From an uncultured Selenomonas sp. (GTDB lineage Bacteria > Bacillota > Negativicutes > Selenomonadales > Selenomonadaceae), in the NCBI GenBank assembly GCA_937915915.1, contig CALGGN010000263.1, forward strand, positions 1-19,646: 19,646 nucleotides of DNA, in the 5' to 3' direction. The notes beneath the pieces are model-generated. The model did not search any database and was not told the DNA's origin. It worked only from the letters and a program-made list of their open reading frames with translations. A program made the translations under genes and the position numbers. Positions 7,615 through 15,103 of the stretch are shown here, piece after piece (position 1 is the stretch's first letter; the number at the start of each line of letters is the position of its first letter).

Positions 7615-8732
7615 ACAGGACCGAACGCGTGTTGATTGCTGCCGCGCTGCTGTTGTTTCTGGGAATTTTCGGATTGCTGCTGAGCCTGTATCGGGTGGAT
7701 GACAAGGCGGCAAGCGCCGAACAGCCAAGTGTCGGCGTCGTGCTGCACGGGGGCGTCGATGATGCGGGCTGGAACCGTCAGCACTATGTCGGCATACAGA
7801 AAGCGGCGGATATCACAGGCATCAAACTGTATATCGTGGATGGAGCTACTTTGAACACATCGAAGGGATTGGAGGCGCTCCGACAGCTTTCCCAGCAGGG
7901 ACGTGACTTTGTCATTGCATCCAGCGCCAGCTTTGACAATGAAGCGCACAAGATGTGGGAAGAGGGGTTTCATACCTATTTTGCGATCCCGAAGCTGGAG
8001 GAACAGGCGGAGGGATGCGTTCCATATCTTTTGCGGCTCTATCAGGCAGAGTATCTGGCGGGTATTCTGGCCGGCCTTCAGACAAGTTCCCATCGGATCG
8101 GGTATGTGGCGCCCATGCCGAACCCCGAGATCTGCCGAAGCATCAATGCCTTTGCCATCGGAGCGCGGGAGGTCAATCCGCAGGCGGAGATCTGCGCCGT
8201 ATTTGTCGGGGCATGGGACAATCCCAAAAAGGAATGGAAAGCTGCCGACCAGCTGCGGAGCGTGGGCGTAGACATCTTGAACAGCCATCAGGACGGAATG
8301 ACGGTCCAGATGTTTGCGGACTCCCATGGCATGGACTATATCAGCTATCTGGAGCCTTATCTGCCCGGTGGGGAGCAGCTTTCCGAGCGCAGCCTCGCGA
8401 CCGTGCTCTGCCATTGGGACGCTGTCTATGAGACCATGTTCAAGGACTATCTCAGGGGCAAGTTCCGGAAGAGGTATTGGATGGGCATGGATGTGGATGC
8501 GGTGGATCTGGGGGAGTTTTCCCCGCGCGTCAACGCAGGCGTGCAGGCGGCCATCCACCGGGCAAAGGCACGCATCAAAGGCGGCAGCAGCATTTTTTCC
8601 GGTGAGATCCGTGACAATCAAGGAAGGCTGCGCTGCAGGGAAGGCGAAAATCTCAGCGATGCGGCTTTGATCCATATGGACTGGTATGTGGAAGGGGTTC
8701 GATTCTATGAGGCAGCTGTCGTCGCTCCTTAA
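7611..8732 (+). CDS. Membrane-anchored BMP-family solute-binding protein, copy 2
   Basis: A 373-aa paralogue of the preceding protein, with the same plan: signal anchor at ~7-27 without a lipobox Cys, then a BMP-like binding domain with VGVVLHGGVDDAGWN (Trp54), QAEYLAGILAG, RIGYVAPM, INAFAIGAR and ATVLCHWDAVY. The two copies are clearly diverged, not a recent duplication, and probably see different ligands or form a heteromer. Both end in GENLSD...DWYVEGVR. ATG 7611 overlaps the previous TGA (ATGA), with GGAGGGGG at 7593-7600 as ribosome binding site. The last ~10 residues (after VEGVR) run 26 bases into the next gene. Position directly before a hybrid histidine kinase suggests a periplasmic ligand-sensing accessory role; that is inference. 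Confidence 0.8.
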   Translation: MNRTERVLIAAALLLFLGIFGLLLSLYRVDDKAASAEQPSVGVVLHGGVDDAGWNRQHYVGIQKAADITGIKLYIVDGATLNTSKGLEALRQLSQQGRDFVIASSASFDNEAHKMWEEGFHTYFAIPKLEEQAEGCVPYLLRLYQAEYLAGILAGLQTSSHRIGYVAPMPNPEICRSINAFAIGAREVNPQAEICAVFVGAWDNPKKEWKAADQLRSVGVDILNSHQDGMTVQMFADSHGMDYISYLEPYLPGGEQLSERSLATVLCHWDAVYETMFKDYLRGKFRKRYWMGMDVDAVDLGEFSPRVNAGVQAAIHRAKARIKGGSSIFSGEIRDNQGRLRCREGENLSDAALIHMDWYVEGVRFYEAAVVAP

Positions 8733-11331
8733 AGAGCGCAGATATCTCATGATGGTATTCTTCGCGGCTTTTTTCGTGCTGCTGTGCATTGTCGGTGTTC
8801 TGCTGCACCACAAGATCCGCACGATGTTCCATACCTATGTGGAGCAGGAGGTCGCGGCAGAGGTGGACATGCTGGCGCACCGTCTGGATGCGCGGTTCGG
8901 CGCAGAGCTCATGGGGATGCAGAATCTCACGCGCGTCAAGGGAACGGACTCATGGGAAAGCCTGCTCTCCCATCCGGACAAGGACGATGCGGATGGTGTC
9001 AGCCCCATGGGCGTCCTTGCCCATCGCGGGCATGCCATTGTGGGAGATTCGTTGGAGGTCAGCGATTGGCGCGGTATTCAGCAGTCTTTCCAAGGGTATC
9101 CCGCCGTCAGTTATTGCAAAGGCAAGGGCCTTCTGCTCACGGTTCCGATTTATTACGGCGAGAATATCCGCTATGTGCTGTACCGCCACTATACAGAGGA
9201 TGAACTGGCGCGCGAATTTGCCATTGACTGCTTTGGGGGCTATGGACGTGCGGTGCTGTTGACTCCCAGCGGTGAGGTGCAGCTCAATGCGCAGGAATGG
9301 TCAGCGGAAGATATGGCTCATATCAAGAAGCTGGAGTCCGGCGGCATGCTGCGGCAGCTGAGAGCAAGGCTTTATTCTGAGGTATCCGCCGCGTTCTACG
9401 ATCAGGAGGAGAATATCGTCTTCATGGCGGACATTTCCTCGATGGAGGGGCAGATCATCGGTTTCGTGCCTGCTTCCCGTCTGGACGGCGGGCTCATTGC
9501 CGTCATGCGCCTTGTGATCTGGGTCTTTGCGCTGCTGGTCCTGCTCTTTGCGGTGGGCGCCTTTTATCTCTTTGAACGGGAACGCAATGCGATGGCGCTT
9601 CATGAGGCAAGCAATGCAAAGAGCGCATTCCTTGCGCATATGTCCCATGAAATCCGCACGCCGATCAATGCCATCATGGGCATGAATGAGATGATCCTGC
9701 GGGAGACCGGGGACGCCTCTATCCGTGAATATGCGGAAAATGCTGTGAGCGCAAGCCGTGCGCTGCTCTCCATCATCAATGACATTCTGGATCTTTCCAA
9801 GATCGAGTCGGGGAAAATGGAGCTTGTGCCCATCGAATATCCGCTTTCGGAACTGCTGAACGATGTGGTCAATATGGTGCAGATCCGCGCGGATCAGAAG
9901 AACCTTGCGCTTTCCGTCCAGATCGACAATGCTTTGCCGTCCCGGCTTTATGGCGATGCCGTCAGGTTCCAGCAGATCATGGTCAATCTGCTGAATAATG
10001 CGGTCAAGTACACGCAAAAGGGGACGGTGACGTTCGCGCTGTCCAGCTGCGAACGGTCCGAGTGTCCCGTGGAGGTGAAGCCTCCGGAGGAATCCGCTGT
10101 TGTGCTGGTGGTGCAGGTGCGGGATACGGGCATCGGCATCCGTCCCGAAGATCTGGGGAATCTGTTCCGCGAATTCGTGCGGCTGGATTCGGAGAAAAAC
10201 CGCAAGGTCGAAGGCACAGGTCTGGGGCTTGCGCTTACCCGCCGGTTTGTCCGTTTGATGGGAGGAACCATCGCGGTGGAGAGCATCTATGGAGAGGGTA
10301 CGCTCTTTACCGCGTGGATTCCGCAGGCTGTCCGCTCCGCCGAGCCCATTGGGGATTTCATGGAGAAGCATTACGCCTATCTTGCAGGCAAGGCTGCCTA
10401 TCATGAACAATTCACCGCGCCGGAGGCGCATGTGCTGGTAGTGGACGACAACGCGATGAACCGCACGGTTGCGAAGAATCTGCTGAAGGGAACGAAGGTG
10501 CAGGTCAGGACGGCCGCGAGCGGAAAGGAGAGCATGGAACTCCTGAAAGCGGAATCCTTTGATGTCATCCTGATGGATGACATGATGCCGGAAATGAATG
10601 GACGGGAAACCTTGCAGCATATTCGTGAGGAGCATCTTGCCGATGGCATACCTGTGATTGCGCTGACGGCGAATGCCATCGCAGGCTCCCGTGAAAAATA
10701 TATTTCCTTTGGATTTGATGATTATCTGAGCAAGCCGATTGTGGGGGAGAAATTGGAAAACCTGCTGTTTCGTCATCTGCCGAAAGAAAAGGTACGGCTG
10801 GGGAAGGACACAGGAAGAGAAGAAACGGAAGAGCCAGCGGCGCAGCAGCCGCAAGATGCGGCGCACCAAAGCGGGAACGCCGCGGGGAAGGAAAGTTTGC
10901 AGGAGGACGAAGCCATGAAAAACGGGCAGGAAGCACTGTATGGTCTGGATCAGAAAACCGGATTGCTTTACTGCGGAGGCATGGAAGATCTCTATCAGGA
11001 AATGCTCCGGATGTTTGCCGAGATGCGGGAGGAGAAGCAAAATGCCATAGAAGAAGCCTTTGGCAGCGAGGATTGGGCGAATTACAGGATCCTGATCCAT
11101 GCGTTGAAATCCAACGCGCTCAACATCGGAGGGAAGGGGCTTTCCGAGCAGGCAAAGGCGTTGGAGATGGCGGCAAAATCGCAGGCATCCGGGACTGCAA
11201 CAGAAGCAGAGAAAGCGGAGCAGCTTGCCTATATCAAGGCGCATCATCGGGAAACGATGGAGCTCTATGGAATCGTGGCGCAGAAGGCGGATGAAATGAG
11301 CCGGAGCATACAGGAGGGAGGGACTCCATGA
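8707..11331 (+). CDS. Hybrid sensor histidine kinase with receiver and HPt domains
   Basis: An 874-aa multi-domain phosphorelay kinase. Helix 14-33 and helix ~263-289 flank an extracytoplasmic sensor of ~230 residues (possibly double-Cache-like). Then come HisKA with the H-box around His314 (HMSHEIRTP), HATPase with NLLNNAVKYT, DTGIGI and GTGLGLAL, and a receiver starting at VLVVDDN with phosphoacceptor Asp624 (MDDMMPEMNG) and a conserved KP. A linker rich in Gln/Ala/Glu leads to an HPt domain with His798 in HALKSNALNIGG. The His-Asp-His chain is complete inside one protein, so a separate receiver partner is expected, but no response regulator gene is visible here. ATG 8707 lies inside the end of the BMP gene, with GGAAGGGG at 8690-8697. 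Its stop overlaps the next ATG. The ligand and final output are unknown. Confidence 0.93.
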   Translation: MRQLSSLLKERRYLMMVFFAAFFVLLCIVGVLLHHKIRTMFHTYVEQEVAAEVDMLAHRLDARFGAELMGMQNLTRVKGTDSWESLLSHPDKDDADGVSPMGVLAHRGHAIVGDSLEVSDWRGIQQSFQGYPAVSYCKGKGLLLTVPIYYGENIRYVLYRHYTEDELAREFAIDCFGGYGRAVLLTPSGEVQLNAQEWSAEDMAHIKKLESGGMLRQLRARLYSEVSAAFYDQEENIVFMADISSMEGQIIGFVPASRLDGGLIAVMRLVIWVFALLVLLFAVGAFYLFERERNAMALHEASNAKSAFLAHMSHEIRTPINAIMGMNEMILRETGDASIREYAENAVSASRALLSIINDILDLSKIESGKMELVPIEYPLSELLNDVVNMVQIRADQKNLALSVQIDNALPSRLYGDAVRFQQIMVNLLNNAVKYTQKGTVTFALSSCERSECPVEVKPPEESAVVLVVQVRDTGIGIRPEDLGNLFREFVRLDSEKNRKVEGTGLGLALTRRFVRLMGGTIAVESIYGEGTLFTAWIPQAVRSAEPIGDFMEKHYAYLAGKAAYHEQFTAPEAHVLVVDDNAMNRTVAKNLLKGTKVQVRTAASGKESMELLKAESFDVILMDDMMPEMNGRETLQHIREEHLADGIPVIALTANAIAGSREKYISFGFDDYLSKPIVGEKLENLLFRHLPKEKVRLGKDTGREETEEPAAQQPQDAAHQSGNAAGKESLQEDEAMKNGQEALYGLDQKTGLLYCGGMEDLYQEMLRMFAEMREEKQNAIEEAFGSEDWANYRILIHALKSNALNIGGKGLSEQAKALEMAAKSQASGTATEAEKAEQLAYIKAHHRETMELYGIVAQKADEMSRSIQEGGTP

Positions 11332-12245
11332 CACCGGAGTTTCGATTGGTCTACATCTTGGAAATCATCTTGGCGAATGTGCCTGTCGGGCTCCTGCGCT
11401 ATTATGCATTCCGTCATGAATTGCGCGTTCCGGCGAAGGTGTTCTGGGCCGGGTTCATCGCGCTGATACTCATGCGGATTGCCTACTTGAATCTGGCGAA
11501 TTGGCCCGATATGGTGACCATTGATGAAAGACAGCGGGCATACCTGTTTTCGGCCGTTTTTATGAATCTGTTCTTCTTTGCGGTGATCCGCCCCTTCTGG
11601 CGGCACCTTTTCGTATTCGGGGTGCTGGTGCTTTACGCTACGGTGCTGCTCTACCCATTCGCTTACCTGACCTCGAATGAATGGCTGGGACAGGGCTTTG
11701 GGGCGCATGCGGTCGGGTGCGGTGTCCTGGCGGCAGAGATTCTTCTGACCTGGAAGGTCATGATGCAGTGGGTTACGGATGGCGTGACGCTGTTTTTCCG
11801 GTACGGGACGGAAACCTTCTGGCGTTATTTCTGGCTGTTGCCGTTTCTGTTCACTTTTTCGGTGGTTCTGTTCGGCGTGGAAACGGCAAGGGACAATCAG
11901 ATCCATCCGGCCGTGGTGGCGGCAAGCCTTGCCGGAAGCCTTGGCTTGATTGCTGCCTTCCGGTTCATGCGGCATGGCATGGAATATCTCCATGAAAATC
12001 ATGTGATGGAAGAAAATCTCGGAATGGCGGAGTCGCTTTGCCGGGTGCGCCTGGAGAAAGTGCGGCTTGCCGCGGCGGGACTGTGTCGGGCGAGGCGGCT
12101 GCAGCAGGAGTTCGGGCGCTGCAGCACGGCCTGTGTGCGCCATGCGGAGAAAGAGGATTGGGATGCATTGCAGGCGGAACTGCAGAATGGCAGGGAGGCT
12201 TTAAAGAGTTGCAGCGGAAGCGGGGAGAGACCGAATGGTGAATGA
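11328..12245 (+). CDS. Six-helix membrane sensor-like protein lacking a kinase domain
   Basis: A 305-aa protein with about six hydrophobic helices up to residue ~210 and a C-terminal cytoplasmic helical region of ~95 residues, rich in Arg, Glu and Cys. The opening pattern LRYYAFRHELRVPAKVFWAG parallels LRYYPFRDALRMPVWALAG in the next gene. The C-terminal helices also resemble the dimerisation-helix region of that gene, so the two are paralogues. This one stops before any ATP-binding domain. No histidine occupies the expected phosphoacceptor position. The start overlaps the kinase stop (ATGA), with AGGAGGGAGG at 11312-11321. It could be a receptor or dimerisation partner for the GHKL protein. 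No named function is recognised; membrane topology is the secure part. Confidence 0.8.
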   Translation: MTPEFRLVYILEIILANVPVGLLRYYAFRHELRVPAKVFWAGFIALILMRIAYLNLANWPDMVTIDERQRAYLFSAVFMNLFFFAVIRPFWRHLFVFGVLVLYATVLLYPFAYLTSNEWLGQGFGAHAVGCGVLAAEILLTWKVMMQWVTDGVTLFFRYGTETFWRYFWLLPFLFTFSVVLFGVETARDNQIHPAVVAASLAGSLGLIAAFRFMRHGMEYLHENHVMEENLGMAESLCRVRLEKVRLAAAGLCRARRLQQEFGRCSTACVRHAEKEDWDALQAELQNGREALKSCSGSGERPNGE

Positions 12246-13611
12246 CTGGCTTTATGCCGTATTGGTTGTGCTGGCGATCGGCCCGTTCCTCTTTTTGAGG
12301 TACTATCCCTTCCGCGACGCATTGCGGATGCCCGTATGGGCATTGGCAGGCATCCACATCATCCTGCTGGCTGCGGAGATCCTGCTCTATTTGCAGGTAT
12401 ATCATGTGAATGGATATGTGTTTTTCGCCCATGATTTTTTTCTGCACGACGTGTTCATTGTCTTTTATTTTGTGTTTTCGCTGTGCGTGATCCGCATGGA
12501 TGTCTATCGGCAGCTGTACCTTTTGTTTCCGTTGGCATTATATGAATTGGCAATGGTCGGCGTGGGCATGTGGGCAGAACGGATTCTGGGGGGCGCTGCT
12601 CCCAAGCAGCCCTTTTTGATTTTGGATGTTGCGACCTTCCTGATGCTTTTGCTGACCTTTCCCTTTGTCCTGCGCTTTTTGCGCTATGCAGAGCGGCTTT
12701 TGGGAGAGAAGCAGGCGGAGTTCTGGAAATGGGGCTGGGTTCCGGCGGCATCTTTTTACTTTTTGGAAATGCTGTATGCACTTGCTCCCAAGCAGAGCCC
12801 TGGCATGATGGTGATCAGCCGCATTGCGTCCTTTGTGGCAGCAGTGCTCTACCTGCTGTTCCAGATTTGGTTCCTGCGGATCCAAAGGCGCCGTATGATG
12901 CTGCGGCAGAACCTCCGGCTTTCCCAGGAACTCGCCAAGCAGCGGGCGGAAACGCTGGTACTTCTGAAGGACCAAGAGGCGCAGAAGGAAACGATTTCCG
13001 GACAGATGGAAGACATTTTCGACCGTCTGCAGGAAGCTGCGCGGGTGCATGACGCGGGCGCAGTCCGCCGGATTGCCGAAGAGGGGCGGGCGGCAGCGGC
13101 CCGATATGCGCCTCACGGAGCTTATTGCAGACAGGAGCTTGCCGATGCCATTCTTTGCGTGGCGGAAGAAAAGGCAAAGCAGCGCGGTATCCGGACAGAA
13201 ATCCGGGTGGACTTGACAGGGGAATTCCGGATGGAGGATGCGGAGCTTTGCGTATTGCTCGGTAATCTGATCGAAAATGCGATGGAGGCATGTGCAGCGC
13301 TCCCTGTCAATCAGCGCTGGATGACCATCCGTATGGAATCCGACGCAAGCAGGATGGACATTTTTATTGAAAATAGCTGCGATGTGGGTTCCATCCGCAG
13401 GGAAGGAGATATTTTCTATTCCTCCAAGCGCGGCTACGATGCGCCCAGCATCGGGATGAGCAGTATCCGTGATATTGCGGGGAAGTATCATGGCAGTACG
13501 GAATTCCGTTATAAAAATGGCGCGTTTTATGCGGCAGTCACGCTTCGGAAGCGGGAGCCGCAGGGCGATTTGAATTTGCTTGACAGGGAAGAGTCCCCCA
13601 ATATATACTGA
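12235..13611 (+). CDS. Six-helix membrane protein with GHKL ATPase domain, lacking the usual phosphoacceptor His
   Basis: A 458-aa protein laid out like AgrC/ComD-type sensor kinases: about six membrane helices (~5-210), a coiled linker, then a GHKL ATPase (~280-445). The N-box is present (N344-LIE-N348). A downstream ENS stands where the next nucleotide-binding motif is expected, and the lid region reads APSIGMSSIRDIAGKYHG, which departs from the family's usual HGxGL. In the dimerisation helix the position where the family carries the phosphoacceptor His (HDxRNHL-type) reads around Gln257 (GQMEDIFDRL), with no His there. It may bind ATP but not autophosphorylate in the standard way. It overlaps the preceding gene by 11 bases, with GGGGAG at 12222-12227 before ATG 12235. 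No LytTR or other cognate regulator gene follows. Confidence 0.82.
   Translation: MVNDWLYAVLVVLAIGPFLFLRYYPFRDALRMPVWALAGIHIILLAAEILLYLQVYHVNGYVFFAHDFFLHDVFIVFYFVFSLCVIRMDVYRQLYLLFPLALYELAMVGVGMWAERILGGAAPKQPFLILDVATFLMLLLTFPFVLRFLRYAERLLGEKQAEFWKWGWVPAASFYFLEMLYALAPKQSPGMMVISRIASFVAAVLYLLFQIWFLRIQRRRMMLRQNLRLSQELAKQRAETLVLLKDQEAQKETISGQMEDIFDRLQEAARVHDAGAVRRIAEEGRAAAARYAPHGAYCRQELADAILCVAEEKAKQRGIRTEIRVDLTGEFRMEDAELCVLLGNLIENAMEACAALPVNQRWMTIRMESDASRMDIFIENSCDVGSIRREGDIFYSSKRGYDAPSIGMSSIRDIAGKYHGSTEFRYKNGAFYAAVTLRKREPQGDLNLLDREESPNIY
13580..13609 (+). promoter_or_regulatory. Sigma70-type promoter for the diguanylate cyclase pair
   Basis: TTGACA (13580-13585, perfect -35) and TATACT (13604-13609, five of six) are separated by 18 bases; a TATATA register at 13602 gives 16. 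The element sits inside the last codons of the GHKL gene. It would start transcription near 13616, about 67 bases before the first cyclase. A TGATACACT just downstream could act as an alternative extended -10. Confidence 0.6.
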
Positions 13612-13626
13612 AAATGATACACTGTG

Positions 13627-13661
13627 CGAAAATCATCCGTGATGTGAAGGATGAATTTTCG
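13627..13661 (+). promoter_or_regulatory. Inverted repeat (hairpin) in the cyclase leader
   Basis: CGAAAATCATCC (13627-13638) pairs with GGATGAATTTTCG (13649-13661) through a 12-bp stem with one bulged A and a 10-base loop. No T-run follows, so it is unlikely to be a terminator. It lies between the predicted transcription start and the RBS, where it could act as an operator or as a leader structure. Confidence 0.5.
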
Positions 13662-13682
13662 TAGCGGAAGAAGGCGGAGAAG

Positions 13683-15083
13683 ATGCTTCAGTTTAAATCC
13701 ATGATGAGCAAGCTGATCTTTATCATGGTGGGCATGTCTTTTTTTACGACGCTTTGCATCACAGGGCTGCTTTTTGCGTATGGCGTGCAGCAGCACAAGA
13801 CCTACATGAAGAAGTATCGGAGCGATTTGGAGCAGAGCATAGACCGCAAACTGATCGATGAGACGCAGACCGCGCTGAGCGCCGTGCAGCTCATCTATGA
13901 GCAGCAACAGGCCGGCAAGCTGAGCGAGGCCCAGGCAAAGGCGGCCGCTGCGGACATCGTGCGGAATCTTCGTTATAACGAGGGACTGGGATATTTCTGG
14001 ATCGACACCTATGATGGGGATAATGTTGTGCTGCTGGGGAGTGACGCAGAGGGGAAAAACCGTCTGGATTGCGTCGACCCGGCAGGCAACTTTTTTATCC
14101 GTGAGTTGATTGAGCACGGGAAGCAGGAAGGCGGCGGGTTCACCGATGCCATGTTCCCGAAGCCGGGCGAGCAGGAGCCCCTGCCGAAGCACTATTATTC
14201 GGTTGCCTTTCCGCCCTATGAATGGATCATAGGAACCGGGATATGGATGGACGAAGTGAATGCCATCGTAGGAAACCGCGAGACGGAACTGCAGGATGAG
14301 ATTTACGGGAAAGCATTCCACTTCATCTCCTACATGCTGTTTCTGCAGATCATGATCTTTGCCTGTGCGGCTTACTTGGGCTATGATTTCACGCAGCCGA
14401 TCCTGATCGTGACCGAGAGACTGCGGGATCTGGGCAAGGGCAATTTCACCATGGATATCGGGCTGGAACGGCAGCTCAATATATGGATGGATCGGCAGGA
14501 TGAGCTGGGCACGATGAGCCGCGCCCTGAAGGAGATGCAGCGCAGGCTGTGGGAGCATCAGAAAAGCATTCTCGACATGGCGCACAACGATCCTCTCACA
14601 GGACTTGCCAATCGCCGCTATTTTCAAGCCTGCATGAAGGATCTTGGGGATACCAGCCATATTACGCTGATTGCGCTGGATCTGGACCACTTCAAGGAAG
14701 TCAATGACACCTACGACCATCAGACCGGTGATGCGGCGCTGTTGATCTTGGCGGAGGTGCTGAAAGAGGTTTTCCCCGATGCGCTGAATGTCCGCATGGG
14801 AGGGGATGAATTCTTGGTGGTCTTTACCAAGCCGATCCAGATCGATCAGGTGGCAGATCGGCTGGAGCACTTCATGAACCAGCTCACGGCCATTTACCAA
14901 AGCGATCCTGAGCTGGCCCGGCTTACCATCAGCGGCGGCATTGCGCACTCTGCGGAGCCCGCGGCGCCATTGGATATCCTGCTGCAGCAGAGCGATATTG
15001 CGCTGTATCATGCCAAGAATGCAGGCCGCTCCTGCTATTATGTGTATCACCCGGGGATGGAGCAGCATCACAAAACAAATTGA
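13683..15083 (+). CDS. Membrane diguanylate cyclase with Cache-like sensor (sCache-GGDEF)
   Basis: A 466-aa protein that should make c-di-GMP from two GTP. Helix ~9-32 and helix ~212-234 flank a periplasmic domain of ~180 residues with the single-Cache (Cache_2) look: GLGYFWIDTYDGD..., a D/N-rich middle, then HYYSVAFPPYEWIIGTGIWMDEV. A HAMP-like linker leads to GGDEF (~295-460) with the intact active motif GGDEF at 373-377 preceded by RM, LTGLANRRYF at the domain start and DLDHFKEVND. The inhibitory RxxD site expected seven residues before that Arg is absent (F-P-D-A instead), so product inhibition of the standard type is unlikely. AAGGCGGAGAAG precedes ATG 13683. Gene-proximal promoter and hairpin elements suggest separate control. 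Cache ligands are typically small carboxylates or amino acids; the ligand here is unknown. Confidence 0.92.
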   Translation: MLQFKSMMSKLIFIMVGMSFFTTLCITGLLFAYGVQQHKTYMKKYRSDLEQSIDRKLIDETQTALSAVQLIYEQQQAGKLSEAQAKAAAADIVRNLRYNEGLGYFWIDTYDGDNVVLLGSDAEGKNRLDCVDPAGNFFIRELIEHGKQEGGGFTDAMFPKPGEQEPLPKHYYSVAFPPYEWIIGTGIWMDEVNAIVGNRETELQDEIYGKAFHFISYMLFLQIMIFACAAYLGYDFTQPILIVTERLRDLGKGNFTMDIGLERQLNIWMDRQDELGTMSRALKEMQRRLWEHQKSILDMAHNDPLTGLANRRYFQACMKDLGDTSHITLIALDLDHFKEVNDTYDHQTGDAALLILAEVLKEVFPDALNVRMGGDEFLVVFTKPIQIDQVADRLEHFMNQLTAIYQSDPELARLTISGGIAHSAEPAAPLDILLQQSDIALYHAKNAGRSCYYVYHPGMEQHHKTN

Positions 15084-15103
15084 AGGCAGGGGAGCGTATT
15101 ACC

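Noticed and set aside
13527..15071. Long open frame on the - strand opposite the first diguanylate cyclase, and similar long antisense frames at 9301-11334, 5109-6701 and 1944-2888
   Set aside because: They are mirror images of GC-rich codon usage in well-supported + strand genes. Their translations are rich in His/Arg/Gln/Pro, show no recognisable domains and have no convincing starts.
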